DNA from: Bacillus sp. SD088
Lineage (GTDB): Bacteria > Bacillota > Bacilli > Bacillales > Bacillaceae_C
Assembly: GCF_017355205.1 (NCBI RefSeq)
Contig: NZ_JADIJK010000029.1
Location: forward strand, 1-61,505
DNA: 61,505 nucleotides
Direction of reading: 5' to 3'
Under the pieces are notes generated by a model. The model did no database searches. It saw only the letters and a program-made list of their open reading frames with translations, and had not been told where the DNA came from. The translations under genes and the position numbers were made by a program. Below are positions 53,027 through 61,077 of this stretch, piece after piece. How positions within the stretch are numbered: the stretch's first letter is position 1; each line of letters starts with the position of its first letter.

Positions 53027-53788
53027 TTATATTGCACCAACGAGAATTTTCTCCTGTTCAATCCCATTTGGTAACTCTTCACCTTTTAAACATTCTAAGC
53101 TTGTGCAAAACTTGGAAGCACTGCGCTGTTCACATTTTAAATCTTGCAAAATACGCGTAAGCCATAGAGGAATACTGTGGCTTACCTTTACCTCTAGGAC
53201 TACTAAGTTTTGAGCAATAAAATGTTCTCCAAAGGGGCCATGTTCAATCTGTAAATCATGATTACGACAACGTAAATTTAAATCAAACGTCACGCGTAAA
53301 TCGGGATCCTCGATATGATGTAAAGCATGCCGGTCATAGCTTACAACCATTTCTGGGCGGAGTTCGTATAATGTTCGATAATGATCAATTTCTCGAAAAA
53401 CTTGTAAGTTTGATGTCATGTAATCTTCTAAGGACTCGGGTGTTTCTCCAGATAAATATCGATAAGCTTCTGATAAAGGCAGGACCATTCTTCGTTTATT
53501 TACTACCTTTTTATGTTTTTGTTTAATCTCAAAAAAAGCATTTCCATCTAAATTAGTATCATCATAAATCCGTAACCGAAGCTTTTGGCGAAATCTTAAT
53601 TTGTTTTTTGTCTCAAAATAAATCCTGTTATCAGGGCTTTCGAAATATAATGTAGTAATCGTATATTGGCCTGCACTACCATTCCGATCTGGTCGCATAA
53701 AAGGCATCATTCGTTTCACCAATTCCTGATATTGATCGTGAGTGATCAAATATTTCTGTTCTCTCCTTCTAAAAATTTCAATGGCCAT
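53027..53788 (-). CDS. VTC-domain protein (polyphosphate polymerase-like)
   Basis: A 253-residue triphosphate-tunnel enzyme. The tunnel motifs are visible: RREQKYLIT (ExK-like), the Arg/Lys-rich strands LRFRQKLRLRIY, FFEIKQKHKKVVNKRR, and Glu-x-Lys in VVLEVKVSHS. The yeast VTC core makes polyphosphate from ATP; bacterial members are less studied. It lies 30 bases before the DUF4956 gene and reads into it. AAGGAG precedes the ATG. The function is inferred from the fold only. Confidence 0.85.
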   Translation of the reverse strand: MAIEIFRRREQKYLITHDQYQELVKRMMPFMRPDRNGSAGQYTITTLYFESPDNRIYFETKNKLRFRQKLRLRIYDDTNLDGNAFFEIKQKHKKVVNKRRMVLPLSEAYRYLSGETPESLEDYMTSNLQVFREIDHYRTLYELRPEMVVSYDRHALHHIEDPDLRVTFDLNLRCRNHDLQIEHGPFGEHFIAQNLVVLEVKVSHSIPLWLTRILQDLKCEQRSASKFCTSLECLKGEELPNGIEQEKILVGAI

Positions 53789-53890
53789 GTTGTCATCTCC
53801 TTCATGTCAATACTTGTATAGTACTCAATGAATCTTAAAATATAATTGAAGCTAGATTAGAATTGTATGAGAAAGAAAAAATAGTCTCAA

Positions 53891-54100
53891 TAAGAAAAGC
53901 GCAAGGTGTCCGCTACCTTCGACAAGTAAATAAGCTGATCCAAAGAAGGGCGTTCTTTGGATCAGCTTATTATGCAGAACATCGGCTATGTTCGCGCCAT
54001 CCTGGCGGCAGACTCAACCCTCGTGTCCTATCTTCGACTGCGCGAGTAATTCTGTAGCAACCGCTTCAGCGAGCCTCAAGTCGATGGCGCCTGGAGCTAG
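53891..54100. repeat. Family C hairpin repeat, copy 3 (long form, inverted)
   Basis: It runs AAGAAAAGCGCAAGG to GATGGCGCCTGGAGCTAG, the reverse orientation of the copies at 257 and 5307. The variable apex here is a perfect hairpin, AAGCTGATCCAAAGAA-GGGCG-TTCTTTGGATCAGCTT, differing in sequence but not in position from the GGCGTTTTTTGCC apex of the other copies. GTCTGCCGCCAGGA is shared in complement with copy 1. Confidence 0.75.
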
Positions 54101-54160
54101 ATATGGCACCCAATCATGCGAATGATTCTTAAGCTACGATTTTATGATTTCCAAACCGTA

Positions 54161-54199
54161 AAAAAATCGCCACATCGATTACTTGATGTGACGATTTTT
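54161..54199 (-). terminator. Terminator-type hairpin
   Basis: AAAAATCG-CACATC pairs with GATGTG-CGATTTTT around an 8-base loop, with a single unpaired base on each arm. It lies downstream of the MarR gene on the - strand. Confidence 0.75.
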
Positions 54200-54204
54200 G
54201 ATCC

Positions 54205-54271
54205 GATCCGTAAGGCCCTGATTCACAACAATAACTAAGTAGGGGATAACGGACACTAACACCTGCTTTAT
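54205..54271. repeat. Hairpin repeat GTCCGTAA...TAACGGAC, copy 2
   Basis: GATCCGTAAGGCCC, then ACTAAGTAGGGGATAACGGACACTAACACC and CTGCTTTAT, follows copy 1 at 52245-52315 in order and spacing. It is again just beyond a - strand gene (marR). Confidence 0.55.
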
Positions 54272-54290
54272 GCAAAAATAGGTTATCGTT

Positions 54291-54731
54291 TTATGGTTTG
54301 TCTTTTTCAATGATCGTTTGATTATACTTTTTCAATAAATGGCCAAAAGTTAGTTTGTCCTCTTCTGACCAATCCGATAACACCTCAGATAGTCGATCAT
54401 ATCTTCTTTCTTTATTATCATCTAATTCCTTAATGCCTAGATTGGTAATCCCGTAAAAGTAGGAGCGCCCATCTTTAGGGTTTGGCATTTTCTCGATATA
54501 TTCTTTTTGTTCAAGGGCTGCTGCCTGTCTGCTAATGGTGGAAATATCTAACTTTAGCTGTTCTGATAAAGATTTTACTCCAACCGGACCAGCGACAGAT
54601 AATTGCCTTAATAAGACATAGGCAGAGCGCTCAAGCATGCCATTGCGCTTTTCGGTTATGACAATGCGGCGAATAAATAAACTGACTTCTTCTTCTATTA
54701 TTTTGATCGCATCTTTATCCATTTTTGACAC
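54291..54731 (-). CDS. MarR-family regulator
   Basis: A 146-residue winged-helix dimeric repressor. The recognition region is LSVAGPVGVKSLSEQLKLDI then STISRQAAALEQKEYIEKMP, with the wing KDGRSYFYGITNLG. GAGGTG lies before the ATG. It diverges from the CBS-domain gene, and the 127-base gap contains a perfect 9-bp-arm palindrome over a promoter, so it most likely represses that gene and itself. No redox cysteine is visible that would suggest an OhrR role. Confidence 0.88.
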   Translation of the reverse strand: MSKMDKDAIKIIEEEVSLFIRRIVITEKRNGMLERSAYVLLRQLSVAGPVGVKSLSEQLKLDISTISRQAAALEQKEYIEKMPNPKDGRSYFYGITNLGIKELDDNKERRYDRLSEVLSDWSEEDKLTFGHLLKKYNQTIIEKDKP

Positions 54732-54783
54732 CTCACTATTATCCTAGCGACAAACTCAAGCTTGTGCAAGTTCCGAAATTTTT

Positions 54784-54821
54784 TAGACAAATATTTAGTT
54801 GTATGGTACAATCAACTAAAT
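54784..54821 (+). promoter_or_regulatory. Promoter with candidate MarR operator
   Basis: TAGACA (54784-54789) and TACAAT (54807-54812) are 17 bases apart, reading toward the CBS gene. ATTTAGTTG (54793-54801) and CAACTAAAT (54813-54821) are perfect inverted arms around TATGGTACAAT. The -10 box lies within the palindrome, the usual MarR arrangement. Confidence 0.72.
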
Positions 54822-54858
54822 TGTTTTTAAATTTATCAATGATGGGTGGGAATGAGAA

Positions 54859-55314
54859 ATGAAAGCTCAAGACGTCATGATACACGATGTTTATCATGTG
54901 ACAGAAACGGATTCTATTCGTACAGTGATTCAACAATTTATTACCCATGAAATTAGTGGGTTACCTGTAGTAAATGATCAGAAAGAATTAATTGCCTATA
55001 TAAGCGACGGCGATATTATGCGATATATTGGAAAACATAAGGACATTGTCGTTGATTCCTTATATTTCGTGAATGTTGTGGAAGGCGACAAAGAAGGATT
55101 TTTGGAAAAAGCGGAACAGGTACTGGATTTACCGGTTCTCAATATTGCGAAGAAAAAGGTAATTAAAGTAGCATGGGATGAAGAAGTCGAAAATATAGCC
55201 ACTATTCTAGGGAAAAGAAAAATAAAAAAGCTCCCCGTCGAAAAAGATGGAAAATTGGTTGGGATCGTCAGCCGTGGAGATGTAATTCGCCATACATTTA
55301 AAAATTTTCTCTGA
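54859..55314 (+). CDS. CBS-domain pair protein
   Basis: A 151-residue soluble protein made of two CBS motifs: about 5-60 (MIHDVYHVTETDSIRTVIQQ, ISGLPVVNDQKELIAYISDGD) and about 95-150 (KVAWDEEVENIATILGKRKI, KLPVEKDGKLVGIVSRGDVI). Such Bateman modules bind adenine nucleotides and sense energy state. GGTGGGAATGAG lies before the ATG. It is divergent from marR; partner and output are unknown. Confidence 0.9.
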   Translation: MKAQDVMIHDVYHVTETDSIRTVIQQFITHEISGLPVVNDQKELIAYISDGDIMRYIGKHKDIVVDSLYFVNVVEGDKEGFLEKAEQVLDLPVLNIAKKKVIKVAWDEEVENIATILGKRKIKKLPVEKDGKLVGIVSRGDVIRHTFKNFL

Positions 55315-55499
55315 TTTGAATATCACCGTACTTGGGTAATGTGCAAAAGTTTGAGCACATGCATCGAGAATTGGGGTGGTGAACTTCCGCAAGCGGAATG
55401 GAAATTTCAAAATCTGCACGATCATAAGAAGAATCATTAGCGGTCATAAAGATATCTAAATGATCTTAGAGTATTAAAAAAATAGAATGGAGAAGATGT

Positions 55500-56738
55500 A
55501 TGTCACAAGATGTTACAACTGCTGCGAAAGTAGTGAATCAGTCGATACAGGAAGAGGGAAGTATCTTGAAGCAGCCGAAAGCAGTATGGGCTGTCTTTTT
55601 TGCGAGTATTATTGCTTTTATGGGATTAGGTTTGGTTGATCCAATATTACCGGCCATTGCAAACCAATTGGATGCATCACAAAGTGAGACAACGCTGCTT
55701 TTTACAAGCTATAATGCGGTCATGGCGGTTGCTATGCTTGTAACAGGCACTATATCTTCAAAGCTAGGGATGAAAGGCACACTACTTAGTGGGATTGTCA
55801 TCATTGCTTTATTTGCTGGATTATGTGGAGTATCGAACGATATTTGGTCACTTGTAGCCTTAAGAGGTGGCTGGGGACTTGGGAATGCCTTATTTGTCGC
55901 TACGGCATTAACGGCGATTGTCACATTAGCTACAGGTGGAAATGCAAAAGCAATTATATTATATGAAGCCGCAATTGGATTAGGAATTTCTGTTGGTCCA
56001 TTACTAGGAGGATGGCTAGGGGCGATGTCATGGAGAGGTCCCTTTCTTGGGGTAGCTGTTTTAATGGTCATCGCTTTTATAGGATTATCGATTTTAATGC
56101 CTAAAGCAAGTGGGACAACGAAGGGTGCTAAACCAAAGACTTCTATATTGGATCCATTTCGGGCGTTGAAACATCGTTCTTTATTAGTCTTTGGGATTAC
56201 AGCAGCCCTATATAACTTTGGCTTTTTTACCTTACTAGCGTATGCCCCATTTGTATTAGGATTAGATGAACATGGCTTAGGTTTTGTCTTTCTAGGTTGG
56301 GGACTACTACTAGCTATTACGTCAGTCTTTATGGCACCAAAAATCCAGCAATGGTTTGGCACAATTAAATCCATGTGTTTAATGCTAGGCTTATTTGGAA
56401 TCGTCCTTCTAGCCATGGGACTTTGGACTTCCCACCAATGGCTAGTAATCTCAGCCGTTGTAATCTCAGGCGCACTACTTGGAAATAATAATACACTAAT
56501 TACAACAGCAGTTATGAACGCCACAACAGTCGAACGCTCCACTGCCTCTGCCGCATATAGCTTTCTTCGATTCATCGGAGCCGCGATCGCTCCATTCTTG
56601 GCAGGAAAATTATCGGAAATCTTTAACCCTAGCACCCCCTTCATCGTCGGCGCCATCTTCGTCTTCATCTCAGTATTAGTCGTATGGGCCAACCACATCC
56701 ATGTAAAACATGTTGATGATGTAGAAACAGGACACTAA
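55500..56738 (+). CDS. MFS efflux transporter
   Basis: A 412-residue, 12-helix major facilitator protein. Motif A-like SSKLGMKGTLLSG and the motif C region of drug/H+ antiporters (LYEAAIGLGISVGPLLGGWLG) point to drug efflux. A cytoplasmic N-tail of about 25 residues precedes TM1 (VWAVFFASIIAFMGLGLVDP). GGAGAAG precedes the ATG. It is 185 bases after the CBS gene, perhaps under the same MarR control. A 329-codon antisense frame through it is a shadow. Confidence 0.87.
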   Translation: MSQDVTTAAKVVNQSIQEEGSILKQPKAVWAVFFASIIAFMGLGLVDPILPAIANQLDASQSETTLLFTSYNAVMAVAMLVTGTISSKLGMKGTLLSGIVIIALFAGLCGVSNDIWSLVALRGGWGLGNALFVATALTAIVTLATGGNAKAIILYEAAIGLGISVGPLLGGWLGAMSWRGPFLGVAVLMVIAFIGLSILMPKASGTTKGAKPKTSILDPFRALKHRSLLVFGITAALYNFGFFTLLAYAPFVLGLDEHGLGFVFLGWGLLLAITSVFMAPKIQQWFGTIKSMCLMLGLFGIVLLAMGLWTSHQWLVISAVVISGALLGNNNTLITTAVMNATTVERSTASAAYSFLRFIGAAIAPFLAGKLSEIFNPSTPFIVGAIFVFISVLVVWANHIHVKHVDDVETGH

Positions 56739-56741
56739 TTC

Positions 56742-56780
56742 GGGGACAGTCCCCCGCTTTGTTAAAGTGTTAAAGTTTTA
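56742..56780. repeat. REP-type repeat GGGGACAGTCCCC, copy 1
   Basis: GGGGACAGTCCCCC followed by GCTTTGTTAAAGTGTTAAAG. The same palindrome plus a G-N4-GTTAA tail occurs at 58855 and 59545. It lies directly after the MFS stop codon. Confidence 0.75.
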
Positions 56781-56807
56781 TCAAGGGGATACCAATAAAG
56801 AAAGTTG

Positions 56808-56845
56808 AAAAACCGAAGTCAGACAGGATCTGACTTCGGTTTTTC
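56808..56845. terminator. Bidirectional terminator between two MFS genes
   Basis: AAAAACCGAAGTCAGA pairs perfectly with TCTGACTTCGGTTTTT around a 5-base loop. It separates convergent genes. Confidence 0.92.
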
Positions 56846-56848
56846 TTA

Positions 56849-58081
56849 TCAAGCTAATTTCCTTGGTGTAGTGGAATCTGAGATGACTTTGCTTTTCCCA
56901 GCATTTACTCCGGTAATAAAGATGACCATTGCTAGCAAAAATAGCAAAAGTAGGGGGATTTTCCAACTATGAAATAAATCATGTAAACCACCAAATAACA
57001 TCGGGCCAACAGCAGCCAAAAGATAGCCGAGAGACTGCGCCATTCCCGACATTTCGGCAGCTTCTTGTCCACTCGAAGTACGTAAGCTGAAAAACATCAT
57101 TGCTAGACTAAAGGCGCTTCCGGCTGCAATCCCGATCAGGATAACCGATAGGGGGATGAGTAGCTTGCTACCCAGGAATAAACCGACGATGCCAGCCATA
57201 AAGAAAAACGCAGTGATTCCGGATATGACTTTTTGGTCTTTCATTTTTTCGGCTACGACCGGAATAATAAAGGTAACAGGAATAAGCGCGAATTGCATAA
57301 GGAAGAGCATCCAACCAGACGCACTTGAACTATATCCATGTGTTTGAAGGATTTCAGGCAACCATGTAATAAATGTATAAAAAATCAATGACTGTAATCC
57401 CATAAAGATGGTAATATGCCAAGCTAATGGAGAGTGCCAAATGCTTTTGCCTTTTTGTTCAGAGGCCTTGACGACTTTTACGGATTCACTAGGTTTTCGG
57501 AGTTGTGGAATCCAAAAGAGTAGGGCAATAATCGCAAGGATGGTCCAAAAAGCCAGTGATCCTTTCCAACCCACTCCTTTAATGGAAGCAATCGGTACAC
57601 TTAAACCTGAACCGAAGGCACCAAATAAGTTCATGAAAACGGCATATATACCAGTGACAAAGCCAATTTTTAAAGGGAAATTCATTTTAATCAAACCAGG
57701 CAAAAGGACATTTCCTATTGAAATCGCCATACCAATCATAATCGTACCTATAAAGAGAAAACTCGTTCCGAAAAATGATCGTACTATTAATCCAATCATT
57801 AAAAGTAGTAAGGAGAAAAAAATTGTTTTTTCCATACCAAGTCGATTGGCGAGTTTAGGTGCGAAAGGAGAAAGAAGGGCGAAAGCGAGTAATGGAAGGG
57901 TGGTAATGCTCCCAGCTACAGCATGACTCAGACTTAAATCATCACGTATAAATGAAATAAGTGCGCCGACAGATGTTAAGGGAGCTCTTAAGTTTGCTCC
58001 TACTAATATGATTCCTAGTAAAAGGAACCAATGCGCTTGATGGATTGGTGTATTTTCTAATGATGTCGTGTTTTTACTCAA
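56849..58081 (-). CDS. MFS transporter of the CynX/NimT group
   Basis: A 410-residue, 12-helix transporter. WFLLLGIILVGANLRAPLTS followed by VGALISFIRDDLSLSHAVAG is the characteristic first segment of the CynX/NimT (cyanate/nitroimidazole) group. TTG start behind GGAGG; it overlaps the preceding regulator gene by 4 bases (TTGA). The tight coupling suggests that the FadR-type protein controls it. The substrate is not predictable. Confidence 0.88.
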   Translation of the reverse strand: MSKNTTSLENTPIHQAHWFLLLGIILVGANLRAPLTSVGALISFIRDDLSLSHAVAGSITTLPLLAFALLSPFAPKLANRLGMEKTIFFSLLLLMIGLIVRSFFGTSFLFIGTIMIGMAISIGNVLLPGLIKMNFPLKIGFVTGIYAVFMNLFGAFGSGLSVPIASIKGVGWKGSLAFWTILAIIALLFWIPQLRKPSESVKVVKASEQKGKSIWHSPLAWHITIFMGLQSLIFYTFITWLPEILQTHGYSSSASGWMLFLMQFALIPVTFIIPVVAEKMKDQKVISGITAFFFMAGIVGLFLGSKLLIPLSVILIGIAAGSAFSLAMMFFSLRTSSGQEAAEMSGMAQSLGYLLAAVGPMLFGGLHDLFHSWKIPLLLLFLLAMVIFITGVNAGKSKVISDSTTPRKLA

Positions 58082-58776
58082 AAGTCTTCCTCCTTAAGCT
58101 CTAATGCTAATCTTTTTTTAAAGTCAAAAATATATTCATTGACATATTTTATCGCCTCTTCGATATTCTGCTCTCGAATAGCATCTAATAGTTCACTGTG
58201 AATCATTTTTTCACAGGCAAATGATGTATCGATAATCATGAGTTTGCTAATGGATGTATATAAAGGGTCCGTCATATATTCATATAGCTCTTGAAGAAGT
58301 TGATTGTGTGAGGCCTTCACCATAGCTTTGTGAAAAGCCATGTCAGCTGAGATAAAATCCTCAACCGCATCCCTTTGGGCAGTGTCTCGACATTGCTCCA
58401 TATAAAACTCAAGCTGGTGAAGATCCTCATCATTTCGATGAACGGCAGCTAATTGTGCAGCCTCCCTTTCTAGAGCTAATCTCACTTCCAATGTTTCAAT
58501 TAAATTGGACTTTTCAAGATGACGTTCCATGGCAGCGCCCAGTGAGCTTGAGGAGCGGACAAGTGTTCCACTTCCTTGCTTTGTCTCCAGTAAACCTGCA
58601 TGAACTAACGCACGAATCGCCTCTCTCAAAGTATTACGACTAACCGCGAACTCCTCCATAAGCTCCATCTCTGGCGGCAACTTATCGCCAACCGTCCAAT
58701 GCCCCTTCTCAATCAAACTCTCAATCTGCATCACAACCTGCTCCACCAAAGATAGCCGACTTGCTTTCCTTAACAT
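58078..58776 (-). CDS. FadR-type GntR regulator
   Basis: A 232-residue protein: N-terminal GntR helix-turn-helix (about 5-70; EEFAVSRNTLREAIRALVHA) and a C-terminal FCD domain with metal-type residues (Asp-x3-His in ISADMAFHKAMVKASHN; His in HSELLDAI). ATG 58776 has AAGGAGGTG upstream; a GTG three codons earlier overlaps that site. It is in an operon with the CynX-type transporter. The direct repeat TGTAGGAT (58799-58806 and 58815-58822) in its leader could be a control site. Confidence 0.9.
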   Translation of the reverse strand: MLRKASRLSLVEQVVMQIESLIEKGHWTVGDKLPPEMELMEEFAVSRNTLREAIRALVHAGLLETKQGSGTLVRSSSSLGAAMERHLEKSNLIETLEVRLALEREAAQLAAVHRNDEDLHQLEFYMEQCRDTAQRDAVEDFISADMAFHKAMVKASHNQLLQELYEYMTDPLYTSISKLMIIDTSFACEKMIHSELLDAIREQNIEEAIKYVNEYIFDFKKRLALELKEEDF

Positions 58777-58854
58777 AACAAACACCTCCTTAAAAATTTG
58801 TAGGATGATTGGTATGTAGGATATATTAACATAATTGAAAATGGAAGTAAATCT

Positions 58855-58890
58855 GGGGACAGTCCCCCGCTGTGTTAATGTACTAAAGTT
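58855..58890. repeat. REP-type repeat GGGGACAGTCCCC, copy 2
   Basis: GGGGACAGTCCCCCGCTGTGTTAATG with the same orientation and tail as copies 1 and 3. It lies about 200 bases upstream of the REP-associated transposase. Confidence 0.8.
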
Positions 58891-59061
58891 TTTAAATATT
58901 GAAGATTAGGATTTTGGAGTGTCGAGGGAGAGTAATTTTGGGATATTCATGTGTAAAAAGGGGACTTTTAGTTTGTTATTATAATCAAAATACCTTTTTG
59001 ACAATTTGAAAAGGATACCCGCCATGACTATAATGGGGCTAATAAATTTGGGAGGGATTAC

Positions 59062-59568
59062 ATGGCACGAAAACTACGTGTATGGTTTCCGGGGGCAACT
59101 TATCATATTACGGCTCGCGGGAATAGGCGTGATCGTATTTTTCGAGAAACTCAAGATTATCAATACTATTTGAGCCTAATTAAATCTTGTAAGAATCATA
59201 TCTCTTTTAATCTTCATGCTTATTGCCTCATGCCGAATCATATTCATCTGTTATTGGAAACAAAAGATCAGCCACCTGGTCCGATTATTCATTATATTCA
59301 TAGTCGATTTGCCATTCGTTTTAACAAGCGTTATGAATTATCAGGACATCTATTCCAAGGGCGTTTTCATGCCCAATTAGTCAGAACAGATGATTACTTT
59401 CTCACTGTATGTAAATACATCCACTTAAATCCAGTTGAAGCAAACATCGTCACTAAACCAGAATATTATCCATGGAGCAGCTATGCGAAACTAGTCAACA
59501 ACAAAGAAGATCCCATTTTAGAAACGAAAAAAACCCTAACACTAGGGGACAGTCCCTTGACACGTTAA
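59062..59568 (+). CDS. REP-associated tyrosine transposase (Y1/HUH family)
   Basis: A 168-residue single-strand DNA transposase. N-terminal WFPGATYHITARGNR, the HUH metal motif in LMPNHIHLLLETKD and the catalytic tyrosine in VCKYIHLNPVEAN are intact. RAYT proteins cut and move REP palindromes but are usually single-copy domesticated genes. GGAGGG precedes the ATG. Its last residues (GDSPLTR) are encoded by the REP itself. It is flanked by REP copies at 58855 and 59545-59596. Confidence 0.9.
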   Translation: MARKLRVWFPGATYHITARGNRRDRIFRETQDYQYYLSLIKSCKNHISFNLHAYCLMPNHIHLLLETKDQPPGPIIHYIHSRFAIRFNKRYELSGHLFQGRFHAQLVRTDDYFLTVCKYIHLNPVEANIVTKPEYYPWSSYAKLVNNKEDPILETKKTLTLGDSPLTR

Positions 59569-59596
59569 TGCATTATCGTAGTGGGGGACAGTCCCC
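59545..59596. repeat. REP doublet at the transposase 3' end
   Basis: Two palindromes, GGGGACAGTCCC (59545-59556) and GGGGACAGTCCCC (59584-59596), flank TTGACACGTTAATGCATTATCG. The first is in the same orientation as the copies at 56742 and 58855. Stop codons of genes on both strands lie inside this element. Confidence 0.82.
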
Positions 59597-60131
59597 AGAG
59601 GTCGGTTTTTGTGTGAAAATCTGCAAGTCTTCCTTGATAAGTTAGTTCGAAACGAGGAGACTCTTGTAAATCATGAGGGGTGATAAGTGATATCGGTTTA
59701 TCAAATTTAATTGTATTAGATTTTAATAAGACAGTTGCAACAAATTGAGAGCAGAAGAAAGCATTTTTTCTTTTTATCGGTTTATTTAGCGCAACGGCGA
59801 ATAATCCAATTAGATTGTATCGATAGATTTCCGCATGTGCGGCGATTCTATTAATATAGTGATTCATCTTTTCCAATTCGACATCTGAAATCGTACAACA
59901 ATAAATAGAACACCGCGCTTGTTTAAAGAATTTTCCGTGTAAGTCTTCCTTCACAAATCCAGCTTTAAAGGGATTAAAGGGATGTTTCCTCCCGAAACTA
60001 TATACTTCAATCAAATTGGGATCAAAGGCAATAGACGCGTGGTTATAGGGTTTTTTTGTATATAATTTAATAAGTCTTGTAAATAGGGTTCCTGTATCCG
60101 AAAGGAGAATATATACCTTTTTTTCTTCCAT
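59565..60131 (-). CDS. Permuted papain-like (YiiX/NlpC-P60 type) protein
   Basis: A 188-residue protein whose layout resembles circularly permuted papain-like amidases: His in KPYNHASIAFD near the N-terminus and the candidate nucleophile Cys in KNAFFCSQFVATVL later on. Enzymes of this type cleave amide or ester bonds in peptidoglycan or lipids. No signal peptide. GGAGG precedes the ATG. The final ten residues (WGLSPTTIMH) are translated from the REP doublet, so the original C-terminus was probably different. It overlaps the transposase stop by 4 bases. Confidence 0.7.
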   Translation of the reverse strand: MEEKKVYILLSDTGTLFTRLIKLYTKKPYNHASIAFDPNLIEVYSFGRKHPFNPFKAGFVKEDLHGKFFKQARCSIYCCTISDVELEKMNHYINRIAAHAEIYRYNLIGLFAVALNKPIKRKNAFFCSQFVATVLLKSNTIKFDKPISLITPHDLQESPRFELTYQGRLADFHTKTDLWGLSPTTIMH

Positions 60132-60432
60132 TGTGACTCCTCCTTGTTAACATATCTTCATCTTACCGGCTTCTGTGTTTAATCATAAGGAGCTTAAGAA
60201 ATATTTTCGACTAAGCCTTGAGGTCTATTTACCAGCTGAAAAATGAAAAAATGGAAACAGGATTTAATTAGACTTTGTATCCATTTTTTCATTAATTATC
60301 GCACCTTCTGCTTTTTTTCGCCCTTTGACATATAAGCCCAGCCGCGTATGATGATAGGTTTAACAATAAATTATCACAAGGTATTGATCGCAAATATTTT
60401 GTTTCCTTTGCCGATTGCAATTTTAAAACGGA
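60132..60432. other. 301-base intergenic region
   Basis: It contains the terminator at 60244-60291. A 61-codon frame starting at 60348 runs into the next gene on the opposite strand and has no ribosome site, so I see no gene. Confidence 0.55.
60244..60291. terminator. Terminator-type hairpin
   Basis: TGAAAAAATGGA and TCCATTTTTTCA are perfect 12-base arms around a 24-base loop. It lies downstream of the two-gene membrane protein operon on the - strand. Confidence 0.7.
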
Positions 60433-61065
60433 TTATTTTTCAAGTTTATATACGAAATAATACATACTCAAAGGCCACCAAAGTACACAAAAGATCGGAT
60501 AGACTGCCCAAATTGTGCCTGGAGAAGAAATGACATTTACACAGATAAAAAATAGGGTGATCAATAGGCTAGCATGGATGGAATATTGAAAATAGGTTCC
60601 CCTTTTAACATGATACAATGATAGTGGCCACCAAAGTACAACAAAGGCTGGATAGATGACCCATAAATATTGGGGTGAAAATATCATATTTAAAATAAAA
60701 TAATATATGATAATACTTATGCTGCCAATGAGAGCTGTTGACATCGCTGCGGCTTTATCGCCTAAAAATACAAGGATCGGCCACCATAGGAGGGGGTAAA
60801 CTGCGAATAGAAACCATGGATAGTCAGGTGTATTTAGGTGATTTGTGAGAATTAGAAACAATATAATCAGAAGACTATAGAAGAGAGCAAGTTGTCTATG
60901 CTTTCCTTTTCGAATAAAATAGTAGCCCATTATCCATAGAATCAATGCGAAAGCGGGATAAATGACCCAAGGATAACCTGGTCCGGTAATGAGATTGACG
61001 ATGATTAAAAAAACGACGGTCATCAGACTGCCTACTACGACGAAACCAATATCATAATTTTTCAA
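60433..61065 (-). CDS. Membrane protein with four tandem repeat units
   Basis: A 210-residue protein of about eight helices built from four units of roughly 42-50 residues. Each contains a variant of YPWVIYPAF, then LWWPL and a tyrosine (for example WVIYPAFVVLWWPLSLYH and WAVYPIFCVLWWPLSMYY). TTG start behind GGAGGGG, 12 bases after the upstream gene. It shares the repeated motif with that neighbour, so internal duplication from a one-unit protein is likely. Function unknown. Confidence 0.75.
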   Translation of the reverse strand: MKNYDIGFVVVGSLMTVVFLIIVNLITGPGYPWVIYPAFALILWIMGYYFIRKGKHRQLALFYSLLIILFLILTNHLNTPDYPWFLFAVYPLLWWPILVFLGDKAAAMSTALIGSISIIIYYFILNMIFSPQYLWVIYPAFVVLWWPLSLYHVKRGTYFQYSIHASLLITLFFICVNVISSPGTIWAVYPIFCVLWWPLSMYYFVYKLEK

Positions 61066-61077
61066 ATATACCCCTCC

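Noticed and set aside
55709-56698. 329-codon frame on the - strand
   Set aside because: It is antisense to the clear MFS transporter gene at 55500-56738, is Pro/Lys/Ile-rich, and has no start site.
57408-57926. 172-codon frame on the + strand
   Set aside because: It is a shadow of the CynX-type MFS gene on the other strand.
60348-60533. 61-codon frame at the right end
   Set aside because: It overlaps the repeat-unit membrane protein on the opposite strand and lacks a ribosome site.
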